A DNA stretch of 64,000 bases from Hygrophila difformis (taxonomy: Eukaryota > Streptophyta > Magnoliopsida > Lamiales > Acanthaceae), in assembly GCA_030278955.1 (NCBI GenBank), contig JAOANR010000009.1, forward strand, positions 35,193,504 through 35,257,503. The letters are read 5' to 3'. The first letter of the stretch is position 1. The number at the start of each line of letters is the position of its first letter. Below are positions 31,737 to 43,921 of this stretch, in pieces. The translations under genes were made by a program, and so were the position numbers. The notes under the pieces were generated by a model. The model saw only the letters and a list, made by a program, of their open reading frames with translations. It searched no databases and had not been told where the DNA came from.

Positions 31737-34046
31737 TGGGGTGATATCGAGTCGAGTCGAGCCCGATTAGTTAACTGCTTGAGCTTGACTTGACGGGAAA
31801 TATTACTACTCGAGCTCGAGCTCGAGCTCGAGTCGAGTAGTGATTCTCGAGCTCGAGCTCGAGTATCATCGAGTTCGAGCTCAAGATCGAGTAGCTTATT
31901 TTTTTTTTCTGGATTAGGCCCCTTAAACTTCCTCTATTTTTTTATAAGTGCTACGGATCCACCCAGCACGCAGTCCAATGCACATTTTAAATCATTAATA
32001 ACTCAAGTTCGGTATAAGTAAAAATTCTAAAAGTTCGATATTAAAAAACTACACGACGAGATGAATATAACAATATCTCACTTGGCTCTATTTTAACCTG
32101 TATAACTATGATAAAACTTTAAATCAAAGTGTTTGTGTGAACAGTGTCATATTTCAACATGTTGCATTTATTCAAGAACGAGTGAAGTATTACTAGTTTG
32201 ATTGATTAATTTTATTCATTATCAATAGAAGCCAATCAAAAGATCGTATTCATTTAAATAAAATTATAATTATTTATTCCTAATTTAAAACATACACTTT
32301 ACACACAAGCACAATTTTTTTGTTTATTCTAAATATTTTTTTTACACAGTAGCCAAAAAGACATCAATCATTTGTGATGAGTATGATTTTAATTGGTTTA
32401 AAAAATTGGATTGCGACAAAAAGGCATATTAAAAAGCCCATGGCAATAGAAACATACTACACTAAATAAAAAAAATATATCAATCTAAATTTGTGAGTAA
32501 AATAATGTGTTCTCTCAATTACTTAGAATATTCCAATTATAATTATTTATATGGAATCTCAAATGCCAATAAAAAAAAACTCACTGGGATGATAGGGTGG
32601 TATATGAGGAAATTGATTTTTTCAAAGCATATGAAAAAATTAATGAATCCATAAATGGATAGAGAAAACAAAAATATTGATATGGGCTTGTGAGAATGGG
32701 TAATGGGCTTAGAATATTTTGATTATAATTATTGATATGGGCTTGTGAGAATAGGTAATGGGATTGTGAGAATGGGGAGAATTTTTAAATATAAAATAAA
32801 ATATAGTAAAATTAATTAATAAACGAGTACTCAACTCGACTACTCGACTCGACTCGACTCGACTCGAGTATCATCGAGTTCGAGCTCAAGATCGAGTAGC
32901 TTATTTTTTTTTTCTGGATTAGGCCCCTTAAACTTCCTCTATTTTTTTATAAGTGCTACGGATCCACCCAGCACGCAGTCCAATGCACATTTTAAATCAT
33001 TAATAACTCAAGTTCGGTATAAGTAACAATTCTAAAAGTTCGATATTAAAAAACTACACGACGAGATGAATATAACAATATCTCACTTGGCTCTATTTTA
33101 ACCTGTATAACTATGATAAAACTTTAAATCAAAGTGTTTGTGTGAACAGTGTCATATTTCAACATGTTGCATTTATTCAAGAACGAGTGAAGTATTACTA
33201 GTTTGATTGATTAATTTTATTCATTATCAATAGAAGCCAATCAAAAGATCGTATTCATTTAAATAAAATTATAATTATTTATTCCTAATTTAAAACATAC
33301 ACTTTACACACAAGCACAATTTTTTTGTTTATTCTAAATATTTTTTTACACAGTAGCCAAAAAGACATCAATCATTTGTGATGAGTATGATTTTAATTGG
33401 TTTAAAAAATTGGATTGCGACAAAAAGGCATATTAAAAAGTCCATGGCAATAGAAACATACTACAATAAATAAAAAAATATATCAATCTAAATTTGTGAG
33501 TAAAATAATGTGTTCCCTCTATTACTTAGAATATTCCAATTATAATTATTTATATGGAATCTCAAATGCCAATAAAAAAACTCACTGGGATGATAGGGTG
33601 GTATATGAGGAAATTGATTTTTTCAAAGCATAAGAAAAAATTAATGAATCCATAAATGGATAGAGAAAACAAAAATATTGATATGGGCTTGTGAGAATGG
33701 GTAATGGGCTTAGAATATTTTGATTATAATTATTGATATGGGCTTGTGAGAATAGGTAATGGGATTGTGAGAATGGGGAGAATTTTTAAATATAAAATAA
33801 AATATAGTAAAATTAATTAATAAACGAGTACTCGACTCGACTACTCGACTCGACTCGACTCGACTCGACTACTCGACGAGTACTCGATACTCGACGAGTA
33901 TCATATTCTTCTACTCGAGCTTGAGCTCGATACGCGATTAAAATACTCGATACTCGACTCGACTCGAATTTTTTGAGTACGAGTCGAGCTTTTTCCGAGT
34001 CAAGTGCCGAGTCGAGTTCGAATAGCATTACTCGTTAATCATCCCT
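31737..34046. mobile_element. hAT-like insert (2.3 kb) with CGAGT-rich ends and internal duplication
   Basis: It splits LTR D. Flanked by aatccatg at 31729-31736 and 34047-34054 (the match extends one more base, taatccatg). Ends: TGGGGTGATATCGAGTCGAG on the left, AGGGATGATTAACGAG on the complement of the right. Both ends are dense in CGAGT/ACTCG pentamers. The inside is a direct tandem duplication of about 1005 bp. No transposase ORF. It shares ends and CGAGT blocks with the 273-bp MITE at 12859-13131. Confidence 0.8.
31861..33865. repeat. Direct tandem duplication, unit about 1005 bp
   Basis: The segment opening GAGTATCATCGAGTTCGAGC begins at 31861 and again at 32866. The copies differ by only a handful of substitutions and small indels in homopolymers, for example near 32340 against 33345. 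The junction falls in a (GACTC)n tract, suggesting unequal exchange between pentamer blocks. Confidence 0.9.
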
Positions 34047-34231
34047 AATCCATGCTATTACCCACTGAATATGTACATTATGGATAACCACAAAATATTC
34101 ACAAGTATGGCAGCGAGATGACACTGACGTGAAATGAGTGATGGGGTCAATCCCATCTATCATAAACCGCATCAGCTTAGAAACCGCATTGATACTTGTG
34201 AACAAAAAATACACTTATGTAAAAATGGCAT

Positions 34232-34714
34232 GCAATTCGGTCTAAGGCAATTCGGTCTACACCGAATTGCCCATGAAGACTGAAGTGTATGACAAAAAAT
34301 GTTTATTTATTTCCTTCATGTGGTTTCCATGCAATTCGGTTTATACCGAATTGCCCATATAGACCGAATTGACTTTGGAAACCACATTGTATGCACATCA
34401 TCCCATCATGTCAGTTTATTTTTTTTTATGTCAAACCAATTCGGTATGCCAATTCGGTCTATACCGAATTGTCTTGGCAAATCGAATTAACCCTCCCCCT
34501 TTTTTTGAAGCAAATGCCTTAGCCAAATTTGAGTGAGGGAGTAACCTCATCAATTCGGTTTGTCCAATTCGGTTTATACCGAATTGCTTTGACAAACCGA
34601 ATTAGATGATGCTATCTCACATCCTTGCAATGATTAATTGGGTAAGGTCATACTTCATAACTCATGCATTTTCAATTAGGTTTACATTGCACCTAACCCA
34701 GTAAACCGAATTGA
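34232..34714. repeat. Nested CAATTCGGT hairpin array downstream of the TATA box, LTR D
   Basis: Five units, near 34232, 34332, 34437, 34551 and 34675. The unit at 34551-34604 has the same 14-9-4-9-4-14 geometry as the unit at 30697: outer CAATTCGGTTTGTC with GACAAACCGAATTA (13 of 14 pair), inner CAATTCGGT with ACCGAATTG, loop TTAT, bulge CTTT. The half-site is identical to that of the upstream array. Confidence 0.9.
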
Positions 34715-34879
34715 CCTCTTCTCTCTATTTTTAAAAAACTCCAAAATATTTTACTTCCTGAGTTGTGTAAGTTGCATGGGTGTACTGGGCTTAGGCCCAT
34801 CACACCTAATTTTATCCATTACACATCTCAACCTATTAGTGTCTAAATTATTGTGTGACTAACACTCACATAATACAAN

Positions 34880-35378
34880 NNNNNNNNNNNNNNNNNNNNN
34901 NNNNNNNNNNNNNNNNNNNNNNNNNNNNNNNNNNNNNNNNNNNNNNNNNNNNNNNNNNNNNNNNNNNNNNNNNNNNNNNNNNNNNNNNNNNNNNNNNNNN
35001 NNNNNNNNNNNNNNNNNNNNNNNNNNNNNNNNNNNNNNNNNNNNNNNNNNNNNNNNNNNNNNNNNNNNNNNNNNNNNNNNNNNNNNNNNNNNNNNNNNNN
35101 NNNNNNNNNNNNNNNNNNNNNNNNNNNNNNNNNNNNNNNNNNNNNNNNNNNNNNNNNNNNNNNNNNNNNNNNNNNNNNNNNNNNNNNNNNNNNNNNNNNN
35201 NNNNNNNNNNNNNNNNNNNNNNNNNNNNNNNNNNNNNNNNNNNNNNNNNNNNNNNNNNNNNNNNNNNNNNNNNNNNNNNNNNNNNNNNNNNNNNNNNNNN
35301 NNNNNNNNNNNNNNNNNNNNNNNNNNNNNNNNNNNNNNNNNNNNNNNNNNNNNNNNNNNNNNNNNNNNNNNNNNNNNN
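34880..35378. other. Assembly gap (N run)
   Basis: 499 N bases. It hides the right end of LTR D and the left end of the Tekay LTR fragment. The true length is unknown. Confidence 1.
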
Positions 35379-37731
35379 CGTTCATAATATAGTCTATTAG
35401 TGCGAAATTTAAAAGCAAAATAACAATCCCCAAAATCCCATGCATGGTTCGTGCTCACACATGCGCATTCCACATATGCTGTAAGGTAAGGAATAAAAAT
35501 AGTTTTGGTTCAGCAAAATTGCTCGAGTTAAGTTAACACATCAATGCATGATCGTAGGTTTAAAAGCCATTATTTAATAATTCTAACAAAAGCTTGATCA
35601 TAACATAATATAATAATTTTAATCTAATCAAGTGTCCAGTAGCCTAAATTATCTTCAGGGCTCTATTTAATAACACATATCACATGGATCATCATAAAAG
35701 CCAAAATTTAAATAAAGCATTTAAATAATTTAATTGGACAACAATATCATTTAACCTAGTTTAATTTAATTTAGAATCCCCGTTACATTCCCGATTTGGT
35801 ATTTCAAAGTTTCACGATAAAATCGCGATGTCAACAAGTTTAGAGCCGGTAGCCCGGCGGCCGCAACCGTATCAGCCATACCCAGTACCACTCCGGAGCC
35901 TCGGGAAACCCATACGGATATTCACGAGAGTGTAGGCTCTATATTTCGCCGTTTAGGCAATCCATATCTCAAATTTAGCGCGCGGGGTCACCATCGTCCA
36001 TTACGGCACGAAGTGAATCGTTAGGGGGGCACCCTGCAGAGCACTCACCCCTAATTTTAATTTATCAAGTTTGTAAGGGGATTTAGTTTTTAAAATCTGC
36101 CTTCCATTGTATTAATTTAGAAATAATATCTCGATTCGTTTCAACCCTAAAGGTCAATTCCATGTTTCAACAAGATTTCAAGATTTCGTTTCGGTAAATC
36201 ACAGTTTACCCCAAAATTCGTCTAAAATCAGATTTAATTCCAAAAATTCCAAAATTTCATATCTGACTCGGAAACATCAAGATCTACAACTTTCGTGTTT
36301 TAACTTTTTCAATCCGAGATACCTAAGTAGGTCAAAATCGCCAATTTTCACATAAGAAGAAATCTGTCCGAGTTTAACATGTCACAGTTTAAAGATTTCA
36401 AATTCTACCATACCAATTCAACTCCAAATTTAATGAAATTTGACAGGGATCATCTTAAGACATTTATCTACAACTTTCATGTTTGGCCAAAGATCTAAAA
36501 CAGCCTAGATCCTATGTCAAAAACGTGATCAAGATCATTTCTAAGTTCTGTCCAAGATTTCAAGATCTAGAATCAAACAGTTCGGTTTCAACGGGTTTTC
36601 ACATATCAAATCAACTCCAAAAATTCTCAAATTTTTACAGTAGCAAGGTCTAAGTCTTAGGAACGTTTTTCGTGTTTTAAGTTTTTCCATTTGAGTTCGT
36701 TTTAAGGGTCGGAAAATTCACAAATCTGTTGCGCTCGGTAGAAAAACAAAAGTGGACAGATTTATGGTTCTTGTTGAATATTTTAGGTTTCGAATGTTTT
36801 AAAATCTCCCAAAACCATGTAAGGTTAACTTACAGTGTCTATGAACGTCGGGGATGTCTAGTTCGGAGGCGTGGCTTCCAGATCACCGTTTCTCCTCTCC
36901 GTTCGTCGGGTTTCTACGATCTAGATTCGATACGGGGTGTAGAAAGAAAAGAACCGAAGTTAGAATCCGTTTTCGGATTGAAACGTGAAAAGATTTATTG
37001 GACTAGAGCTTACCACAAACGTTTGGAGACCTTGGATTTTCGTCCAAAGCTGCTGCCTCCGTTTGGTGCTTTCCGTCGACTCCGAATTTAGGGTTTCGAA
37101 CGTATAAAAGATTGTAGGGTTTTGTAAACTTGTTTGGGGCTCCCAAGGGGCTTATTTATAGAATTCTTAATCCCTAGGGCGTCCACAACCGACCTAAAGG
37201 TCTGGAGTCGAGAGATGTTCAACCGAAAGTCGAAAAATCCGCGTTCGGGCGAGAGATTCACGCAACAAACGAATCTGTGGGGTGGCGCGGTCGTGGCGCG
37301 CTAAAGCCACTTCACCGCGCGGCCACCGTGCCGACTTCGCCTGGACTTCGGTCCGGGCGGGTCGTGCGATCCGTCGTGCTTTTCCGCCTCTCTTTTCGGG
37401 TTTCTATCCCTCTATGCTCCCGAATTCCGATTTCCGGGTATATTCGGGTTCATACTTTCTCTCTAATTTTATTCTCAGTCTAATTGGATGTTTTGGACTC
37501 GAATACTCGAGTTCATTAGTGTCGGGTTTTGGTGTACCATTTATCCATCCTTTTACTGAATTAAATTCCTTTAATTCCTTTCTAAGTAAAAATCTCATTT
37601 CTCATTTCCTTATCTTTATTTATTTATTTCATTTGCTGGATTTGTTTATTTATTTATAGTATTTATTTTATTTATTATTTATTTATCTAATTATTGTTTT
37701 ATTTTATGTTGGAAAATTCTCGGGTATTACA
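35379..37731 (-). mobile_element. Tekay-type LTR fragment F1
   Basis: Colinear with 60221-62557 of the LTR of element F2, with high similarity. The first 261 bases of the LTR are in the gap. The right end is at CGGGTATTACA (37731), about 200 bases short of the F2 LTR end, after which Athila integrase sequence begins. ORF-like stretches at 36729-37659 occur in both copies and are not genes. Confidence 0.85.
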
Positions 37732-37756
37732 TTGAGGCTTATCAAATCGTCAAGAA

Positions 37757-38851
37757 ATGCATGAATCTGAATACGGAGGTCACCATGGCCCCACTCGAAC
37801 AGCTCGCAAGGTTCTCGAGTGTGGTTCTATTGGTCTAACTATTTATGAGGATTGCAAGGCATTTGTGAAGGCCCGCGACAGATGCCAAAGGTTAGGGAAC
37901 ATTTCCAAGAGGGATGAGATGCCTCAAACAATGAATTCTCACTCTTGAGAGTTTCGATGCTTGGGGTATTGACTTCATGGGATCGTTTCCACCATAAGGT
38001 GGAAACCTCTATATCTTGGTAGCTGTCGACTATGTGTCCAAATGGGTCGAGGGCGGTCGCATTACCAACCAATGATGGTAGCCAAGTCATCAAATTTCTC
38101 AAAAAAAACTTTTTCAGCAGATATGACATACCTAGGGTGATAACATCTGATGGAGGAACTCACTTTGTTAATAAATCTTTTGAAAGCTTAATGAATAAAA
38201 CTGGAATCCTCCATAAGATAGGCACGCCTTACCATCCCCAAACCAGTGGTCAAGTCGAGGTATCAAACCGCGAAATCAAACATATACTCGAAGCCACGGT
38301 TGGGATAACCCGAAAGGACTGGGCAAGAAAGCTCAATGACGCTCTATGGGCATACCGCACTGCATTCAAGACTCCCATCAGGATGTCTCTATACAGGCTT
38401 GTCTTCGGAAAAGCCTGTCATTTGCCTGTGGAGTTAGAGCACAAAGCATACTGGGCCGTCAAAACGCTTAATTTCGATCCAAGAGTTGCTCAGAGCAAGC
38501 GTAAATGGGACCTTAATGAAATTGAGGAAATATGAGCGCAAGCCTATGAGAACTCAAGGATCTAGAAAGAGCGGACCCAGAAGTTGCACGATCGCCCGGA
38601 TTAAATCTAAGCACTTCTATGTAGGTCAAAATGTACTATTGTTCAATTCCAGATTGAAGCTATTCCCCGAAAAGCTGAAGTCCAGATGGGAAGGACCATA
38701 TGAGGTGCTGGAAGTGTTTAAAAGTGGAGCAGTCAGGATCCGAACTGACAAAGGCGATATAGTGGTGAATGGGCAAAGGCTGAAAGAATATCTCGGACAG
38801 TTCGAACCCGAGAAAGAAGTCCAAACAGTGGCGGAACCGGCCTACACATAA
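37757..38851 (+). pseudogene. Athila integrase (element B), disrupted
   Basis: HHCC zinc domain: ESEYGGHHGPTRTARKVLEC and CKAFVKARDRCQRLGNISKR. Catalytic core: WGIDFMGSFPP followed by a stop, then [30 protein letters not shown] (second Asp) and [20 protein letters not shown] (Glu). C-terminal part: [39 protein letters not shown] and VNGQRLKEYLGQFEPE. Two frameshifts (before 38032 and near 38510) and the stop near 37995 break it. The 5' side is cut by LTR fragment F1, so gag, protease and RT are not visible. It is close in wording to the integrase of Athila A. Confidence 0.88.
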
Positions 38852-38947
38852 TTCTAATTATATTATCCATTAATTCATTCTATTTTAGTATCCCGTGAAC
38901 AGTAAAGTATCCAAAAATCAACTAAATATTTAGATTACTAAGACTCT

Positions 38948-38961
38948 AAATGTGAGGATGT
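38948..38961 (+). other. Polypurine tract before LTR B
   Basis: AAATGTGAGGATGT followed by TGAT. The same 18 bases, AAATGTGAGGATGTTGAT, recur at 50830 and 56819, the last directly before LTR C. About 95 bases follow the integrase stop, with no room for an extra ORF. Confidence 0.75.
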
Positions 38962-39295
38962 TGATATTTGGAGAAAATCTAATAGATTGATTTATCTGCC
39001 TTGTAGGAATTTTAGAACCACCAAAAAGAAAAATAAAGCTGCTAATCAGGTTCCTGGTTGGATTGATTCTATAATTAAGAGAAAAATATTCCCGGAATTT
39101 AAAGCAATTTGAAATTCGGAATATTTTTTATAAAGATAGAATTAATCCAACCGAATTTTGAGCAAGATAAATATTAAATGCCCACTAAACATTTGAGAAA
39201 ATAGTCTCGACTCAAAATTTCTCCTAAGTCCAAAATTAATAAAAATGAATGGAGGCCCATTTCTCCGCACTAGGCCCAGTCCGTTTATTTTGAAT

Positions 39296-39728
39296 TTACG
39301 TCACTAGCCAAGTCCCGCCTCCTGGTACGTCGTGAAACCAGTATCACGACGTACGAAATCCGGCTAGCGACGTAATTCTTTCCCCTTACGTCGCTAACCT
39401 CTCTTTACGTTGCGAACCCAGGTTCACGACATTAGACCAAGGCTAGCGACGTAAGCTTCTTTGGTCCCGCTTCACCCCCCTTACGTCGTGAAACCTTACG
39501 TCACTAATATAGGTTAGCAACGTAAGTCAGTATCACGATGTAAACCCCTTTGGGCCCCACTTGATTTGATTACGTTCTGATCCTTTTGCACTTAGCCTAC
39601 GTCGCTAACCTTGTTTCGCGACGTAAGCTAAATGGATCGCGACGTACTAACGTCGTGATACCCCCTTTCCCTGTTCCCACTTACGTTGCGAACCCTGTTT
39701 CGCGACTTGAGTTGGGATCATGACGTAA
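39296..39728. repeat. Nested ACGTCG hairpin array upstream of the TATA box, LTR B
   Basis: About five units. Unit 1 (39296-39375): outer arm TTACGTCACTAGCC with GGCTAGCGACGTAA (13 of 14 pair), inner arm GTACGTCGTGA with TCACGACGTAC (perfect 11 bp). Unit 2 follows with TTACGTCGCTAACC and GGCTAGCGACGTAA outside and TTACGTTGCGAACC inside. Half-sites are TACGTCGTGA and TACGTCGCTA variants. Confidence 0.88.
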
Positions 39729-39738
39729 CCCTTCCCAA

Positions 39739-39746
39739 TTTAAATA
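39739..39746 (+). promoter_or_regulatory. TATA-like box of LTR B
   Basis: TTTAAATA within CCCAATTTAAATACCC, 10 bases after the array, in the same relative place as in LTR C. Confidence 0.6.
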
Positions 39747-41035
39747 CCCATCTTTAGTTTCTTCCTCCCCAATCCACTCCCACACTTAGAGATTTTCGAA
39801 CACTTTCTCACGAACAACACACTGTTCGTCGTAACTTTGAATGCAAATTCAAGAGGAAACTCTGTCAAAATTTTCGAAATCACTCATTGCATCGTCATCT
39901 TCGAATCCCAAGCCCTGGTAAGTGATACCTCCTTCGATTCCCGAGTATTTCGTACTCCCTGTTTTGCGATTTTTGGGGGTATTTGAGTACAATAACCTGT
40001 AAAAGCATGAAATGAAGGCCGATTATGTGTGTTCTCTCCCTCTGGTTTCTATTTTTGAACATTTCGAAATATGGGCATTGTGTTTCTATTTTGGTGAGAG
40101 TGTTCTGTTTTTAGCCGAAAGTGAAATAGGGATTGGGGGTTTGGTCTATTGTCATTATGGAGGGTTTGGAGGAGTTCGGATCTTGTTTGGTGTATTTGAT
40201 TTTTGAACTTAGGGGTTTGCCAGAGAACACAACGGAGATGTTAAGGTTTTGACAGTGATGGTGTTTTTGCCGTTGATGAGTTTTCGAGTTTTTAGGGTTC
40301 CTAGAGATGTGTTCTGCCTCAGTTTGTCCTTGCTTAAATTTTGTTTTGTTTTCTTTGTGCCATGAAATTCTTGATGGAGCTTGTCTAAATCCCTAGAAAA
40401 TTTTGAAACCTGAAAAGGGTGAACTGATAAACATTGGGGTGCTTTTTGGGTATCATGATGTTATTGGTTGCTCTGTTCATGCTTTGGTGTTTATGAGCAT
40501 GATTGATCTGTTGGAATGCATGTTTGAACTATGTTAGAGGTATGATAGTTATCCATGTGTTGCTTCATGTTCTCATCATGTTTGAAGTGAGCTCTGTCTT
40601 GAGTTTTTGATGGTCTATGTGCATGGCACTGTGAGTACTGCTAGTATAAATTGAATGTTTATCTCATTCTCAGTTTATCTGTATGACTTGGACTGTAAAA
40701 CGTTTGTGCTTGCACTTATTTGGCAAATCTGTGCACACAAAGTTGCTTTTTCTGCAACACTTTGTCTATATTAGGTAGTGTTTTTGTGCACTAGGTAGTG
40801 TTTTTGTTCCCAATGAAACACTTTGTCTATATTAAATAACAGTCTTTTGGCTCTTGATAACTGCTATTTCTTTTCAAAAATCCAAAAAATGGGACCACTC
40901 AACATCCTTTTCATTTAATAAAAAGAGTCAACTTTCATTGAAAATATAAAAATAGTGCATTTGTTGCTTGTGTGTTGGTTTTTATCTGCCCAATATGCCA
41001 TCGTCCAATGAAGCAGTTTCGACTCGCTACATCTC

Positions 41036-43921
41036 TGTAACACCCCGGATTTGATAACCCAGGCCGGGATGCCACCGCCACACCTCCCAAGCAAGACACG
41101 ACTTCATTCGAGCTCACTTGAGAGATGCAAGGCTAATGGTATTTCAAAAATAGTTTAAAAAAAAACAAGTCCGGAAATACTTATATTTAAAATAGAGTAG
41201 TAATCATCCATGTACGAATAATAATTAAGTTTATGCAGCGGAAATAAAATAAAGGGCTTACATGGCCAAACACGGGTTAACAGGCCCGTATGCAGTCATA
41301 TGGAAAAATAAAGTAAATGTCCAAATTAATCCCCCAAATGCATACTCATGCTCCGTACTCTATAATAGGAGAAAGTAAAACAACATTTATTAGTATTAAA
41401 GAATACTGAGTAAGACAATCCATAACATAGCAATAAAGGGGTTTTAAAATTTAATAATTAAAAATAAAACTCATTTATTTAAGCATGCATATTTAGGCAA
41501 TAATTTAATTCATATTTTCTCATAACTAAATTAAATTTAAAAATGATAAAGTAAGACATGAGCATAAATTTAAAAACATAATTTAAAAGGCATAATAACG
41601 CCATAAATAAATAAATATAAATTCCAAGTCTTTTAATTTTCCCCGTTAAATAAGAAGAGGACGCCACAACCAAGTTTCTCAAGTGTCTCGTTTCTCAATA
41701 TCAAATTTCGGAAAATTGCCGAAACAACCCGCTTATCGCTCCATACACAGTACCAATCCGGAGCCTCGAGTAACCCATTCGGATACACCTGAGAGTGTAG
41801 ACTAATTTTTCAGTGGCCGTTTTGGCACAATTTCACAGTATTTCACATTTCGTCCATTCAGGCACGAATTTCAAGATAGATGGGCACCCTGCAGAGCATT
41901 CACCCCCTACTTCACTTGGAGATCTAGCTTAGCATAGATTAACGGGTTTTTGAAAAATGTTTTGATTGTTTAGACATAGCTCACAAATCGTGTTTCAAAA
42001 AGTCGAGTTTTTCAGCATATCAACCAAAGTTATTGCCATAGTTTACGCCATTTCAGTTAAAAATTCATCTTAAGGGCAATTGACTTAAAAACACGCCAAC
42101 GAACAACTTTCACGTTTTGAGTTTTTCGAAATCAGATGAGGAAGCAAGTGAAATTTTGCAATCTCTTCAACACGTAAAATCTATCAACTTTTCTAAAACA
42201 GCGCACTGATTTTCAAACAAGTTTTCGACATAGCAAACGACCTCCAAATTTTATAAAAATTTACAGGCACTTAAGCGACACCAAAATAAGCAAGTTTTTT
42301 TAGGGACATTTTATACAAAATCATTACGGATTAAATCAGATTAATTCATTAAGTTCGAATTCAAAATTTGTCAAAGTTTTCTTCAAAAGCACAGTCTGTT
42401 CAAATCGAGTTTTGACTATCCAACCGTTGATGAAAATGCACGAAATGTTACAGGCATAATTTTAAGACAATTATCTACAACTTTTATTTATACACCAAAG
42501 ATTATTTTTGACCGAAAGTGATAGAGAAATGCACATCAAGTTCGACTAGGCATGCTGTCAAGTTTTTCGAAAAACTCATGCAAGTCATAAAATGTCCGAT
42601 GCGTTTTGGGGTATCAAAACTTGATGAAAATGCGTGAACTTTTGACACAATCTAGATTAAGATGTTAGGAATAAATCTCTAGTTCGGAGTTTTTCATTTC
42701 GGATTCTCGAAATAGGGTTTTTTGTTCGATCATACAAAACACGCAAAAGTGAATCTTTTAAGTTCGATTTTAATGTTTTGGTTAAAACTAATGTTTCGAA
42801 CAATCCTAAGCCACCGATATTGATATGTAAGGCATTATCTTACTTGATATGAGTTCTAGACAGTCTCGGGGTCGTCCGAGGTCTACGGATTGTCAGGAAC
42901 GGATCTCCTCAACACGATTCTTCCTCCTTTGGCCACGAATCGGAATCGAAAGTAAAAATCTCGGGTTAGATCGAATTTTTGGACTCATCAAAAATCTGAA
43001 ATCCTAGAATCCTAGCTCTCCTCACCTCCTTGCTCGGATTTCGTCGTCGGAAAATAGTCGGAAAGCAAGAACACAAGAGAATATGGGGTTTTCGGTTTTG
43101 GGAGAAGTTTGGAGAAGAGTTTTGAAGACAATGGGTGATAGGGAATATGAATAATGGCCAAGGATCAACCAAGGGTCGTCCATATATCCTTCCCATTGTC
43201 TAGGATCAAGTTACCAAAGTCGGGGGTCGAAAATAAGGTAATAAATCGCCGAAAATTGAAAGTTGATCACATTCTGTGTGGTCACGCAGCCGCGGCGCGG
43301 TTTCCCTCCAGACCGTGCGGCCACCGCGCGGCTCTCGGCAAGGTTGCGTCGTGGGTTGGGCCGTACGATCCGTCGGGCCTTTTCTCCTCTCTTTCGGGTT
43401 TCTATCCTACTACGTTTTCGCGCTCTATTTTTCGGGTCATTCTCGGATCATGATTCCTATGTTAAATTTATTTCGACTTAACTTGATTTCATGTTTGAAA
43501 TCTTAAATCCTACGAGTTTGGATTCGTCGGCTTCTAATTCGTCGTCTTTTGACTCCCGTGCATTTCCGACTTCACGGGTTCTTGGAATCAAAATTCCTTC
43601 GCTCTTCGGATTTAATTCTATTTTTTATTATAAAAATTACAGGTATTACAGTCTACCCTCCTTAAGAATCAACTTCGTCCTCGAAGTTGCGCTTTAGCTT
43701 CTCGCGAGCTCGGAACTAAGGTCCTTTCGATATGGTGATATTGTGTTATTGTTTGATTGTGTGATTGTATTATCGCGTTTTATTGTTTGATATTGTTTGA
43801 CTGAACCCAGAATTGAAATTTCCAAGTTGCCTACGTACTCTGTGAAGGGATCAAGTCATTACGTAGTTCAAAACAATTCGAATTTATTTATTTGGGGATA
43901 CAAAATATTCGGGTCGTTACA
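41036..43921 (-). repeat. 3' LTR of element E
   Basis: Plus orientation TGTAACACCCCGG to GGGTCGTTACA. An internal GGTATTACA/GTCTACCCTCCTTAAG junction at 43650/43651 looks like an older PPT-LTR boundary. Confidence 0.9.

Larger units (their letters stand above)
30257..34879 (+). mobile_element. Athila LTR D, interrupted and cut by an assembly gap
   Basis: Begins TGATAATGGCCAAAATTGTC, the same U3 start as LTR C at 56833, with a terminal inverted repeat (AATGGCCAAAA and TTGTCCATT). Homology to LTR C continues for about 300 bases. Then each LTR has its own motif array, after which both share a GGGCCC-GGGTTT stretch before the TATA box. A hAT-like insert at 31737-34046 splits the LTR, and the second array follows. 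The right part is lost in the N gap, so a PBS cannot be checked. It is either a 5' LTR or a solo LTR. Confidence 0.8.
38962..41030 (+). mobile_element. Athila LTR B (right end cut by element E)
   Basis: Begins TGATATTTGGAG right after the PPT. The U3 is different from LTRs C and D, but it has an ACGTCG hairpin array, a TATA-like box and then a long transcribed-type leader, including AGCCCTG/GTAAGT, a good splice donor at 39918. Tekay element E is inserted at 41031-41035 (target atctc). Where LTR B ends to the right of E (after 50505) is not resolved. Confidence 0.65.

Noticed and set aside
34843..35473. Long open frames on both strands over the N gap
   Set aside because: They exist only because N codons are read as open; no real sequence supports them.
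41036..43650. First placement of the element E LTR end at GGTATTACA (43650)
   Set aside because: The 5-bp duplication atctc fits only if the LTR ends at 43921 and 50500; the inner point is kept as a finding.
43154..43697. ORFs of 70-100 codons (also at 49733-50276 and 36729-37659, 61681-62385)
   Set aside because: They lie inside Tekay LTRs, appear in both LTR copies with frame-breaking differences, and show no known domain.
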